64,000 nt of DNA, from contig JAUSLV010000011.1 of assembly GCA_030645495.1 (NCBI GenBank), positions 1-64,000 on the forward strand, read 5' to 3'. Each line of letters opens with the position of its first letter. Positions within the stretch are counted from its first letter, which is position 1. This stretch comes from Actinomycetota bacterium (lineage in GTDB: Bacteria > Actinomycetota > Acidimicrobiia > Acidimicrobiales > Ilumatobacteraceae). Positions 48,438 to 56,270 of this stretch are shown here, piece by piece. The notes under the pieces are model-generated. The model was not told the DNA's origin. It saw nothing but the letters and a program-made list of their open reading frames with translations, and made no database searches. The position numbers and the translations under genes are program-made.

Positions 48438-50951
48438 TCAGTGTGTCGAGGGCCCGAGATGCTCCATCCGTAGCGTTGGTGCGCCTTCGGCCTCGGCCGC
48501 CTGCAGGTCGACCACGGCGACGAAGCGCCATTCGCCGTCGCCCTCCGGGTCGGCCAGCTGTTGCGTGACCACCCAACGGTCGGGATGCTCGGCAATTGAG
48601 ATGAGTGCCGCGGCCCGTGCCGCGGAGTCGATGCCGATGTGGTCGTACTCGGCCCAGTAGGGAGCCATTGCGTCGCGGAGCTGTTGCTCGCTCCATCCAC
48701 TGCGTTCGGCGAGAGCGGCATGATTGCGGGCGTTCAGCAACTCCACCCAGCCGAAGGCGGCGGTGCGCACGGCGGTGCGCCAGGCGGGCGGTGGCCAGGC
48801 ACGGGCGGCCGCGGGCGCGTCGGGTGCCACGTGTTCGTGCACCGGGTTGCCTGCGAGGCGGGCCCACTCGTCGAGCAGCGTCGCGTCGGTGGCGCGGATC
48901 AGCGCGCCCAGCCACTCGACCACATCTTCCAGCCCGTCGGTGTACACGTCGTCGGGCAGCGAGCGATCGAGGGTGCGCCACGCATCGGTGAGGTAGCGCA
49001 GCACGAGGCCTTCGCTGCGTTCGAGGCGGTAGCGGCGCACGAACGTGGAGAAGCTGTCGCCACCCTCCAACATCTCGCGCAGGATGCTCTTGGGCGAGGG
49101 CTGCTCGGCCACCCACGGGTGGTGGGTGCGGTACTCGGTGAAGCAGGCCTCCAGCAGTTCGGCCAGCGGCTTGGGCCAGGTGATGCCCTCCAAGCGGGCC
49201 ATGCGCTCCTCGTAGGGCACGTAGTCGGCCTTCAGTTGGGCGACGAGCGCGCCCTTGGCGGCGTTCTCCTGCGCGAACAGGATCTGGCGCGGGTCGTCGA
49301 GCACGGCTTCCACGACGCTGACGGCATCGACCACGAACGCCGGGTCGTCGTGATCGAGGGTGGACAGCACCTCGATCGCGAACGGCATCAGCGGCGCGGA
49401 GAAGCGCAGTGCCGAGCGCTCGTCGCTGCCCTCCTCGATCAGCGAGCCGACGCGCACGCCCATGCACTTGCCGTTCGCATCGCGCAGGCGGGCTGCGACG
49501 CCGGCAGCCTCCAGGCTGCGGTAGACGGCGATCGCGCGCTTCTTGTGGTTGCGCTTGCGTTGTTCGTTGTCGTGGTTGGTGCGCAGCAGGTGCTTCAGCG
49601 CGTTCGGGCCGTCGGGTCGGGCGAGCACCGTCGCCACCAGGTCGGCGGTCACCTTGAAGCGCGATACCAGTGGCTCGGGACGGGCTGCCACCAGGCGGTG
49701 CATGGTCGCTTCGTCGTAGTGCACGAACCCTTCTGGGGCCTTGGCCTTGGTGGCCTTGCGTCGGGCCTTGGGGTCGTCGCCCGCCTTGTTGAGCGCACGG
49801 GTGTTCTCGATCACGTGGTCGGGCGCCTGCACCCACACATGCCCGTCGGGGTCGAACCCGGGCCGACCGGCGCGGCCCGACAACTGGTGGAACTCGCGAG
49901 CGGTGAACACGCGAACGCGGGTTCCGTCGAACTTCGTGAGCGCGGTCATCAACACCGTGCGAATCGGGATGTTGACGCCCACGCCGAGCGTGTCGGTGCC
50001 GCAGATCACGGGCAGCAGCCCTTCACCGGCGAGCCGTTCCACCAGCCGACGGTACTTCGGCAGCATGCCGGCGTGGTGCACGCCCACGCCGTTGCGGATC
50101 AGGCGATCGAGCGTCTCGCCGAACCCGCGGCCCATCTTGGTGCCCTTCATCGCCAGCGCGATCGCCTCGCGTTGAGCGCGGGTGGTGACCGTCAGGCTCA
50201 CCAACCCCTGTGCGCGCTCGATCGCTGATGCCTGGTTGGCGTGTACCACGTACACCGGGCTGAGGCCGTCCTTCACCGCGTCCAGCACGCTGTCGGCGAC
50301 TGACGTGAGCCGCCACGCGTGGTACAGCGGTGTGGGCCGGTGCACCGACGTCACCTCGCTGACGGGTCGGCCGCTGCGCTGCTGCAGGTCGGTGGTGATG
50401 GTGGTCATGTCGCCCAATGTCGCCGACGCCAGCAGCATCTGGCAGTGGGCCATCTCCAGCAGCGGGATCTGCCAGGCCCACCCGCGATCCGCCTCGGCGT
50501 AGTAGTGGAACTCGTCGAGGCAGGCGAACCCGAACTCGCTGTCGGCGCCGTGGGCGAGCGCGTGGTTGGCCAACACCTCGGCGGTGCACACCAACACCGG
50601 CGCATCGGAGTTGATCGACGCGTCACCCGTGGCCAGGCCCACCTGGTGAGCGCCCAGCAGGTCGACCAGGTCGAAGAACTTCTCCGCCACCAACGCCTTG
50701 ATCGGCGCTGTCCAGACAGCACGTCGGCCGTCGTTGAGTGCGAGCAGGATGCCGGCGATGGCCACCAGGCTCTTACCCGAGCCGGTGGGGGTGGCCAGCA
50801 CCACGTGGTCGCCGGCGGCGAGGGCCAGCGCCGCTTCCTCCTGGTGCGTGTACAGCGGGCGGGCGCCGGCCTGTGCCCACGCGGCGAACGCGTCGAGCAC
50901 TGCTTCGGGGTCCGACCCGGCGGGCGGCAGCAGGTCGGTCAGTGTGCTCAT
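48438..50951 (-). CDS. DEAD/DEAH-box helicase with DUF3516 domain
   Basis: An 837-residue superfamily 2 helicase, Ski2-like. Motif I is ATPTGSGKSLVA near residue 53, motif II LDEFHYY near 145, motif III LLASATLGD, and motif VI HQLSGRAGRPG near 355. The C-terminal ~430 residues form the DUF3516 region common in actinobacterial helicases of this type, with unknown role in RNA or DNA metabolism. A basic linker ARRKATKAKAPEG follows the helicase core. It is a monocistronic gene, tail to a long gap. Confidence 0.93.
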   Translation of the reverse strand: MSTLTDLLPPAGSDPEAVLDAFAAWAQAGARPLYTHQEEAALALAAGDHVVLATPTGSGKSLVAIAGILLALNDGRRAVWTAPIKALVAEKFFDLVDLLGAHQVGLATGDASINSDAPVLVCTAEVLANHALAHGADSEFGFACLDEFHYYAEADRGWAWQIPLLEMAHCQMLLASATLGDMTTITTDLQQRSGRPVSEVTSVHRPTPLYHAWRLTSVADSVLDAVKDGLSPVYVVHANQASAIERAQGLVSLTVTTRAQREAIALAMKGTKMGRGFGETLDRLIRNGVGVHHAGMLPKYRRLVERLAGEGLLPVICGTDTLGVGVNIPIRTVLMTALTKFDGTRVRVFTAREFHQLSGRAGRPGFDPDGHVWVQAPDHVIENTRALNKAGDDPKARRKATKAKAPEGFVHYDEATMHRLVAARPEPLVSRFKVTADLVATVLARPDGPNALKHLLRTNHDNEQRKRNHKKRAIAVYRSLEAAGVAARLRDANGKCMGVRVGSLIEEGSDERSALRFSAPLMPFAIEVLSTLDHDDPAFVVDAVSVVEAVLDDPRQILFAQENAAKGALVAQLKADYVPYEERMARLEGITWPKPLAELLEACFTEYRTHHPWVAEQPSPKSILREMLEGGDSFSTFVRRYRLERSEGLVLRYLTDAWRTLDRSLPDDVYTDGLEDVVEWLGALIRATDATLLDEWARLAGNPVHEHVAPDAPAAARAWPPPAWRTAVRTAAFGWVELLNARNHAALAERSGWSEQQLRDAMAPYWAEYDHIGIDSAARAAALISIAEHPDRWVVTQQLADPEGDGEWRFVAVVDLQAAEAEGAPTLRMEHLGPSTH

Positions 50952-51011
50952 GTGCAGCCATCATGGCCCGAACGTTGCCGGTCGCGGTGCGTCGGTGGCC
51001 ATTGCGCACGC

Positions 51012-51045
51012 GAAAGGGGCGGGGGCCGCAGCCCCCGCCCCTTTC
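51012..51045. terminator. Strong hairpin terminator downstream of the binding-protein gene
   Basis: Perfect 15-bp arms (51012-51026 and 51031-51045) with a CGCA loop. The stem is mostly G-C with an AAA/TTT at its base, which gives a short U run on either strand. It ends 27 bp from the binding-protein stop and lies between that gene and the helicase promoter. Confidence 0.85.
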
Positions 51046-51071
51046 ACGATGTCAGTGATCGAGCGAGCCGA

Positions 51072-52379
51072 TCAGGCGGCGTAGGCCTCGGATGCGTCGA
51101 CCTGGGTGAAGTCGCTGAGCGTGCCATCGGCAGCGACGGTCGCCATGCTGAACTGGGCCGAGCACACGTTCGCGAGGATCGGGATGGCCGTGCCATCGCA
51201 GGTGTAGGTGAGGCCACCTGTGAACGGCATCTCGATGTCGGCTGCAGCCTTCATCGCCGTCATGATGCTGGCGTTGTCGATGTCGCCGGTGTACCCAGCG
51301 AAGGCACGAGCGGCGGAGAGCAGCGCGGAGTAGCCGTCGGCGACTCCGCCGGCCAGGTTCACTTCGAGGCCCGAGTCGCCGAACTTGGCGACCGCGGCGT
51401 TGAAGATGACCTCATCCTCGGTGTCGGGCACGCGCAGCGTGGCCACGCGGGCGCCGTCGAGGACATCGCCGGACGACTCGATCACGGTCGGGTCGAGGCA
51501 CACGCTGATCGGGTAGAGCGCGGCTTCGAGGCCGAGCGTCTTGTAGGCCTGCAGGGCAGCCGAGCAGAACGTGGCGTCACCCGTGATGCCGATTGCGTCG
51601 GCGCCACCGGAGACCGCGGCCTGCAGCATCGGGGTGAAGTCGGCGGTGCCCAGCGGCACGGTCACGATTTCGTACTCCACGCCCATCTTGCCGAACGTCA
51701 TTCCGCCGAGTGCTTTGGCTGCACCCGTGGCGGCCGGAACGTCGGTGACGAGCATCGCGAACTTCTTGACACCATTCGCCTTGGAGTCGATCGCCATGGC
51801 GCCCAGCGTGCCCGGGTAGCCCGAGGAGAGCGCGAAGGCACCGGGAGTGGTGAGACCCTCTGTGCTCGACGAACTGGCGTTGATCATCGGGATGCCGGCA
51901 GCGGTGAGGATCTTGGCGATGTCGGCCTCGAAGCCCGAGTAGGGCTGCACGTAGAAGGCGACCTTCTGCTCCACCAACTGGTTGGCGCAGTCGACGGCAC
52001 CTGCAGGCGTGTTCTTGTTGCCGCAGGACACGATCTCGATCGGGTGCCCGGCGATGCCGCCCAGGTACTCGTTCACGTAGTCAGCGGCGATCTTGATGCC
52101 AGTCAGCGTGTTCTCGCTCTGCTGGTTGACGGTGTCGCCGCCGCCCTCGTTGATCACGCCGACGAGGATCGGGTCGCCCGTGGCCGGGTTCGGCTCGCCG
52201 AGCGGATCGACCGCGACAGTGTCGGTGGTGGCGGTGCTGTCGCTGGTGACGACGCTGGTGTCGGTGCCTTCGGTGGTGGACGTGTCGGACTTCTCGTCGT
52301 CCGAACACGCTGCCGCGAAGAGGGCGGCGATCGTGAAACCAGCAAGCACCTTGGTGCGCGCGCTGTGAGTGAACTTCAT
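51072..52379 (-). CDS. Branched-chain-type ABC transporter substrate-binding lipoprotein
   Basis: A 435-residue periplasmic-binding-protein family I (LivJ/K-like) protein. A signal peptide with lipobox LFAAAC puts the lipidated Cys at residue 25, followed by a Ser/Thr/Asp-rich linker of about 35 residues. The binding fold starts with PILVGVINEGGGDTVNQQ. It captures a hydrophobic amino acid, amide or short acid outside the membrane for the LivF and fused LivHMG proteins encoded upstream. It has its own promoter and a strong terminator. Confidence 0.92.
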   Translation of the reverse strand: MKFTHSARTKVLAGFTIAALFAAACSDDEKSDTSTTEGTDTSVVTSDSTATTDTVAVDPLGEPNPATGDPILVGVINEGGGDTVNQQSENTLTGIKIAADYVNEYLGGIAGHPIEIVSCGNKNTPAGAVDCANQLVEQKVAFYVQPYSGFEADIAKILTAAGIPMINASSSSTEGLTTPGAFALSSGYPGTLGAMAIDSKANGVKKFAMLVTDVPAATGAAKALGGMTFGKMGVEYEIVTVPLGTADFTPMLQAAVSGGADAIGITGDATFCSAALQAYKTLGLEAALYPISVCLDPTVIESSGDVLDGARVATLRVPDTEDEVIFNAAVAKFGDSGLEVNLAGGVADGYSALLSAARAFAGYTGDIDNASIMTAMKAAADIEMPFTGGLTYTCDGTAIPILANVCSAQFSMATVAADGTLSDFTQVDASEAYAA

Positions 52380-52445
52380 CGTTGTGTACTCCCCCATAGA
52401 GTGGTGACGACCGAAAGAAAGCCGCCGGGAACGTAGCCCCGCTAA

Positions 52446-52476
52446 ACCTTACCCTATTTTATTGACGGCCGTCAAT
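52446..52476 (-). promoter_or_regulatory. Promoter with palindromic -35 region for the binding-protein gene
   Basis: On the minus strand TTGACG (52475 to 52470), 18-nt spacer, TAAGGT (52451 to 52446). The -35 lies inside the perfect 16-bp palindrome ATTGACGGCCGTCAAT at 52461-52476, a likely repressor site. TAAAATAGGGTAA in the spacer resembles TAAAGTAGGGTAA upstream of the fused permease gene. Confidence 0.6.
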
Positions 52477-52485
52477 GGGCGCTGG

Positions 52486-53199
52486 TCAGTGAGCCGCGCC
52501 ACCGAGGTACGCGTTCTCGAGCAGGCTGGCGTTCTGGCGCAGCTCCGCGGCATCACGGTCGAGCACGACGTCGCCGTGCACCAGCACCACGGCCCTGTCG
52601 GCGACTTCGAGCGCGAGGCGCACGTGTTGCTCGACGAGCAGGACGGCGGCGTTCGTCTCGTCGGCGACGCGACGCACGATCGGTACCAGTTGCTCGACGA
52701 TGACCGGAGCAAGGCCCATGCTCATCTCGTCGATCAGCAGCACTCGCGGCTCTTGTACGAGCGCACGGGCGACTGCCAGCATCTGCTGTTCGCCACCGGA
52801 CAGCATCGCCGTGCGGATCTTCACACGTGGCCGCAAGCCGGGGAACAGGTCGAGCGCTGCGTCGACCCCCGCCTTGCCGTTCTTCGAGCCGAGGCGCAAG
52901 TTCTCCAATGGCGTCAGCTGGTTGAACAGCGAGCGGCTGTCGGGCACCAGCACGACTCCGCTCTGGTTCATCTTCTGGGCGCTGGGGCGCTTCACCGGCG
53001 AGCCGTCGAGTTCGATGTGGCCGCCGAGCGCAGGGATGAAGCCCGCCAGCGTGAGCAGCAGGCTGGTCTTTCCTGCGCCGTTGGGGCCGAGCACGGCCGT
53101 GATCGAGCCTGGCTCGAGTTCGAGGTCGATGTGGCGGGCGACGGCGAGCTTCCCGTAGCCGACGATCAGGTCGTGGGTGCTCATCAGGGTGGTGGTCAT
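52486..53199 (-). CDS. livF: ABC transporter ATPase, LivF type
   Basis: A 237-residue ATPase. Walker A is GPNGAGKTSLLLT near residue 40, the signature LSGGEQQMLAVARALVQ near 138, and Walker B VLLIDEMSMGLAP near 158. The short length and MSMGLAP match LivF. Its start overlaps the stop of the fused permease-ATPase gene as ATGA. It pairs with the LivG-like domain of that protein to power uptake. Confidence 0.94.
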   Translation of the reverse strand: MTTTLMSTHDLIVGYGKLAVARHIDLELEPGSITAVLGPNGAGKTSLLLTLAGFIPALGGHIELDGSPVKRPSAQKMNQSGVVLVPDSRSLFNQLTPLENLRLGSKNGKAGVDAALDLFPGLRPRVKIRTAMLSGGEQQMLAVARALVQEPRVLLIDEMSMGLAPVIVEQLVPIVRRVADETNAAVLLVEQHVRLALEVADRAVVLVHGDVVLDRDAAELRQNASLLENAYLGGAAH

Positions 53200-55940
53200 G
53201 CCGTCACCTCGTCAGTGTCGTGGCCGTGCGATGACCCGAGGTAGGCCTCGGCAACGGTGGTGTTCGAACGGATCTCCGCCGGCGCTCCCGACGCGATCAG
53301 CTTGCCGAAGTTCAGCACGTGGATCTCGTCACACAAGCTGAGCACCAGGCTCATGTCGTGGTCGACCATCAGGATCGTGGTGCCCGAGGACCTGATCTCG
53401 CGCAGCCGGTCGGCCAGCCACATGCTCTCGGTGGAGTCGAGGCCGGCGGCCGGTTCGTCGAGCAGCAGCACGGCCGGCTTGCTCGACAGTGATCGGGCGA
53501 TCGACACCAACTGCCGCTGCCCCTGCGACAGTTCGGACACGGTTCGCTCCTTGACGGAACCGAGGCCGAGCAAGGTGATGATGCGATCGAGGTCTTCCTC
53601 GAGGCCAGTGTGCACGCCGGTGACATGCTGGCCGACGGCGATGTTCTCCGCAACGGTGAGGTCGTCGTACAGATCGATGCCCTGGAAGGTGCGCCCCAAG
53701 CCGGCGGCGACGCGCCGGTGGGCAGGCAGGTGATCGAGACGAGTGCCGGTGAGCGTCACCGAGCCGGTGCAGGCGGTGAAGCCGCTGATGGCATCCATCG
53801 TGGTGGTCTTGCCGGCGCCGTTCGGGCCGATCAGCCCGACGATCTGCCCAGCGCGGACCCCGAAACTGACGTCGTCGACGGCGGTGACACCGCCGTAGCG
53901 AACGCTGAGATCGTCGACCTGCAGTACCACCTCGCCGAAACGCGGCGGAGTGAGATCGACCTGCTCGACGGGCTGCGTCGGCGCGCTCGCGGCTTGGGCG
54001 GCCTCCAGCTTGGCGATCCGTCGCTTCTCGAGGAAGGCGTGCGTGGGGCCCACGATCCCTTCGGGGTTCCGGAGCACGGTGATGATGACGCCGACGCCGC
54101 TGACCACGCCGTACCAATGGCCGATGTGGACGCGCCGGTCGATGAGTGTGTAGATGATGCCGCTCGGTGCCATCGCTCCGGCGAGGATCGCGCCGTTGAT
54201 CGACGTGATGCCGGCCATGTAGGTGACCGTCAGCAGCCCGAGACCGGCGAACACGAAGTAGGCGTCGAACGTGATCGCCTCGAACTTGTAGGCGATCAGC
54301 GAGCCGCCGATGCCGGCGATGAACGCGCCGATCGCGAACGCGATGATCTTCACCTGCACCACGGAGATGCCGACGGCGCTGGCCGACCGCTCGTTGGCCC
54401 GCACGGCAAGCATTGCTGCGCCGAGCCGTGAGCGGCGCAGCACGGCCACGCCGAACGCACAGATGGTGAGCACCACCAGCACCATCAGGCCGAACTGGAT
54501 GCGATTGGCGTTGACGCCGGTGCCGATGCTGAGGTCGATGCCGAACAACCGGGCGGGGGTGACCGGGGCGCCGGACTGGCCGCCACCATTGAGGTCGATG
54601 TTGCGGAACCAGACGGCCTCGATCGCGACCGCCATTCCGAGCGTGACGATGCCCACCAGCAGGCCGCGCAATCGCAAGGCCGGCAACCCCACCACCACAC
54701 CGATCACGGTGGCGATAGCGGCAGCGAGGACCGGAGCGATCGGGAACGGAATGCCGGCCCCGTCCGTGAGGCGCGAGAGGGCGAACCCTCCGCAGCCGGC
54801 GAGCGTGAGCTGCGCCAGCGAGATCTGGCCCGCGTAGCCCGTGACCACCACCAGCGACAACGAGATGATGGCCATGATCATCGACATGATCACGGCACCG
54901 CGGATGGTGCCCTTGGTGGCCAACAGCAGGATCACCCCCGCGGGGAAGAAGACCGCGGTGGGGAGTAGCAAGTTGCGCGGCTTGGGTGACTTGCCCAAGG
55001 GTGACTGGAAGAGGGTGCCGCGAGTGGGGAGTGGCTTGGCGATCACGAGGAGGGCGACGAGCACCATGACCAGCGGGATCAGTTCCGCGTTGCCCGTGGA
55101 AAGGGTCCAGGACACCGTGGCGTGGATGAACGTGGCCTCGGACTGCAGCATGCCGAGCAGAATGCCGCCGATCACCGCCGGCAGGATCGCCGAGAAGCGG
55201 CCCAACACGGCAGCAGCGAGCGCCGGCACGATGAACAGCGTGTAGGTGCCCGGCACGAGCGGGGTGAGCGGCGAGATCAGCACGCCGGCGACACCGCAGA
55301 GCATGGCGCTGATTGCCCAGTTGATGATCGCGATGCGGTCGGGGCGCAGGCCGGTGACGAGCGCGCCGGTTTCCGTCTCGGATGCGGCGCGGGTGGCGAG
55401 GCCGAACTTGGTGAATCGGAACATGGCCGCCATGAGCGCCGCGAGGCCGATGATGGTGACTGCGAACCACAGGCGATCGCCGTTGATCCGCACGTCGCCG
55501 AACGTGTAGGCGTGCTGCGGGAAGATGTTCTTGACGATCACCGGCTCGCCGCCCGCCGACTGCGAGACGAGCGACATCAGCAGCACCATGATGCCGAGCG
55601 AGGCGACGGCCTTCGCCACGGGAACTGCCGACCGCAACGGACGGAACACCAGCCCGTAGCTGGCCACGCCGATGATGGCGCACATCACCAACGTGATGAG
55701 CAGTGCTGGCCAGAACGAGACAGGTCCGTCGAAGTGGTAACGACGCGGGAACCCGGGGATGATCAGCATCAGCGAGCCCTTGCGCATGAACCCGTAGGTG
55801 TAGGCCGCGTACATTGCGACAGCGCTGGTGGCGAAGTTGAGTACCCCTGAGCTGCGGTACGTGACGACCAGTGCCAGTGCAAGCGCGGCAAAGACGGCAC
55901 CGTTCCCCAGGCCCAACATCAAGAAGTTGACGTGGTTCAA
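53196..55940 (-). CDS. livHMG: Fused branched-chain-type permease-permease-ATPase (LivH-LivM-LivG)
   Basis: One reading frame of 914 residues holding three usually separate parts: a LivH-like permease (~1-300, beginning NHVNFLMLGLGNGAVFAALA), a LivM-like permease (~320-650, with GYAGQISLAQLTLAG), and a LivG-like ATPase (~670-914). The ATPase has Walker A GPNGAGKTTTMDAISG, signature LSQGQRQLVSIARSL, Walker B VLLLDEPAAGLD and the H-loop VDHDMSLV. The start is placed at TTG 55940 because AAAGGGG lies 6 nt upstream and LivH proteins begin this way; ATG 55970 is an alternative. Uptake substrate unknown. Confidence 0.9.
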   Translation of the reverse strand: MNHVNFLMLGLGNGAVFAALALALVVTYRSSGVLNFATSAVAMYAAYTYGFMRKGSLMLIIPGFPRRYHFDGPVSFWPALLITLVMCAIIGVASYGLVFRPLRSAVPVAKAVASLGIMVLLMSLVSQSAGGEPVIVKNIFPQHAYTFGDVRINGDRLWFAVTIIGLAALMAAMFRFTKFGLATRAASETETGALVTGLRPDRIAIINWAISAMLCGVAGVLISPLTPLVPGTYTLFIVPALAAAVLGRFSAILPAVIGGILLGMLQSEATFIHATVSWTLSTGNAELIPLVMVLVALLVIAKPLPTRGTLFQSPLGKSPKPRNLLLPTAVFFPAGVILLLATKGTIRGAVIMSMIMAIISLSLVVVTGYAGQISLAQLTLAGCGGFALSRLTDGAGIPFPIAPVLAAAIATVIGVVVGLPALRLRGLLVGIVTLGMAVAIEAVWFRNIDLNGGGQSGAPVTPARLFGIDLSIGTGVNANRIQFGLMVLVVLTICAFGVAVLRRSRLGAAMLAVRANERSASAVGISVVQVKIIAFAIGAFIAGIGGSLIAYKFEAITFDAYFVFAGLGLLTVTYMAGITSINGAILAGAMAPSGIIYTLIDRRVHIGHWYGVVSGVGVIITVLRNPEGIVGPTHAFLEKRRIAKLEAAQAASAPTQPVEQVDLTPPRFGEVVLQVDDLSVRYGGVTAVDDVSFGVRAGQIVGLIGPNGAGKTTTMDAISGFTACTGSVTLTGTRLDHLPAHRRVAAGLGRTFQGIDLYDDLTVAENIAVGQHVTGVHTGLEEDLDRIITLLGLGSVKERTVSELSQGQRQLVSIARSLSSKPAVLLLDEPAAGLDSTESMWLADRLREIRSSGTTILMVDHDMSLVLSLCDEIHVLNFGKLIASGAPAEIRSNTTVAEAYLGSSHGHDTDEVTA

Positions 55941-56015
55941 CCGATTCCCCTTTCGGCACCCGTCCCCCATGGGACATGACGCGCCATCGTGCTCACGCTC
56001 CCGACGGCTGCTGAA

Positions 56016-56033
56016 TTATTACCCTACTTTAGG
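56016..56033. promoter_or_regulatory. AT-rich promoter-like element upstream of the fused transporter gene
   Basis: The minus strand reads CCCTAAAGTAGGGTAATAAT, with CCCTA and TAGGG inverted around AAG. The 13-base core TAAAGTAGGGTAA differs by one base from that in front of the binding-protein gene, about 75 bp upstream of the start here. Confidence 0.45.
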
Positions 56034-56270
56034 GAGGGATGCGAACGGTGCAGCGCATGTCGCCTGCGCCATGGATGGAGGCACTGACGAGGGGGTTCCC
56101 CCAGCGTCCACAGGGCGAGTGGACAACGGTGCGCGAGAGGCGTACGTTCAGTGCAGACCGGGTTCGGAGTGCAGCGAAAAGCACGCCCGACAACGGGTTC
56201 TGGCATCGGCTTGCCGGCCAGTTAACGTCGCTCCGACGCCCCGAACCCGGTCGTCACACCAGGTGAGCGC
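56034..56270. other. Non-coding gap with a long closing inverted repeat
   Basis: No gene is convincing in this part of the 330-bp gap. GACCGGGTTCGG (56156-56167) and CCGAACCCGGTC (56241-56252) are a perfect 12-bp inverted repeat separated by 73 nt, which would close a structured element of 97 nt. Inside, GTGC-AGCGAAAA-GCAC forms a small hairpin. It may be an RNA element or a terminator of the acyl-CoA dehydrogenase gene. Confidence 0.5.

Noticed and set aside
48438-50951. Helicase plus DUF222-HNH as an anti-phage defence system
   Set aside because: The genes are 35 kb apart, each belongs to a common actinobacterial family, and no other defence-type gene is adjacent.
51012-51045. G-rich stretch as a regulatory quadruplex
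   Set aside because: A perfect 15-bp hairpin right after a gene end is explained more simply as a terminator.
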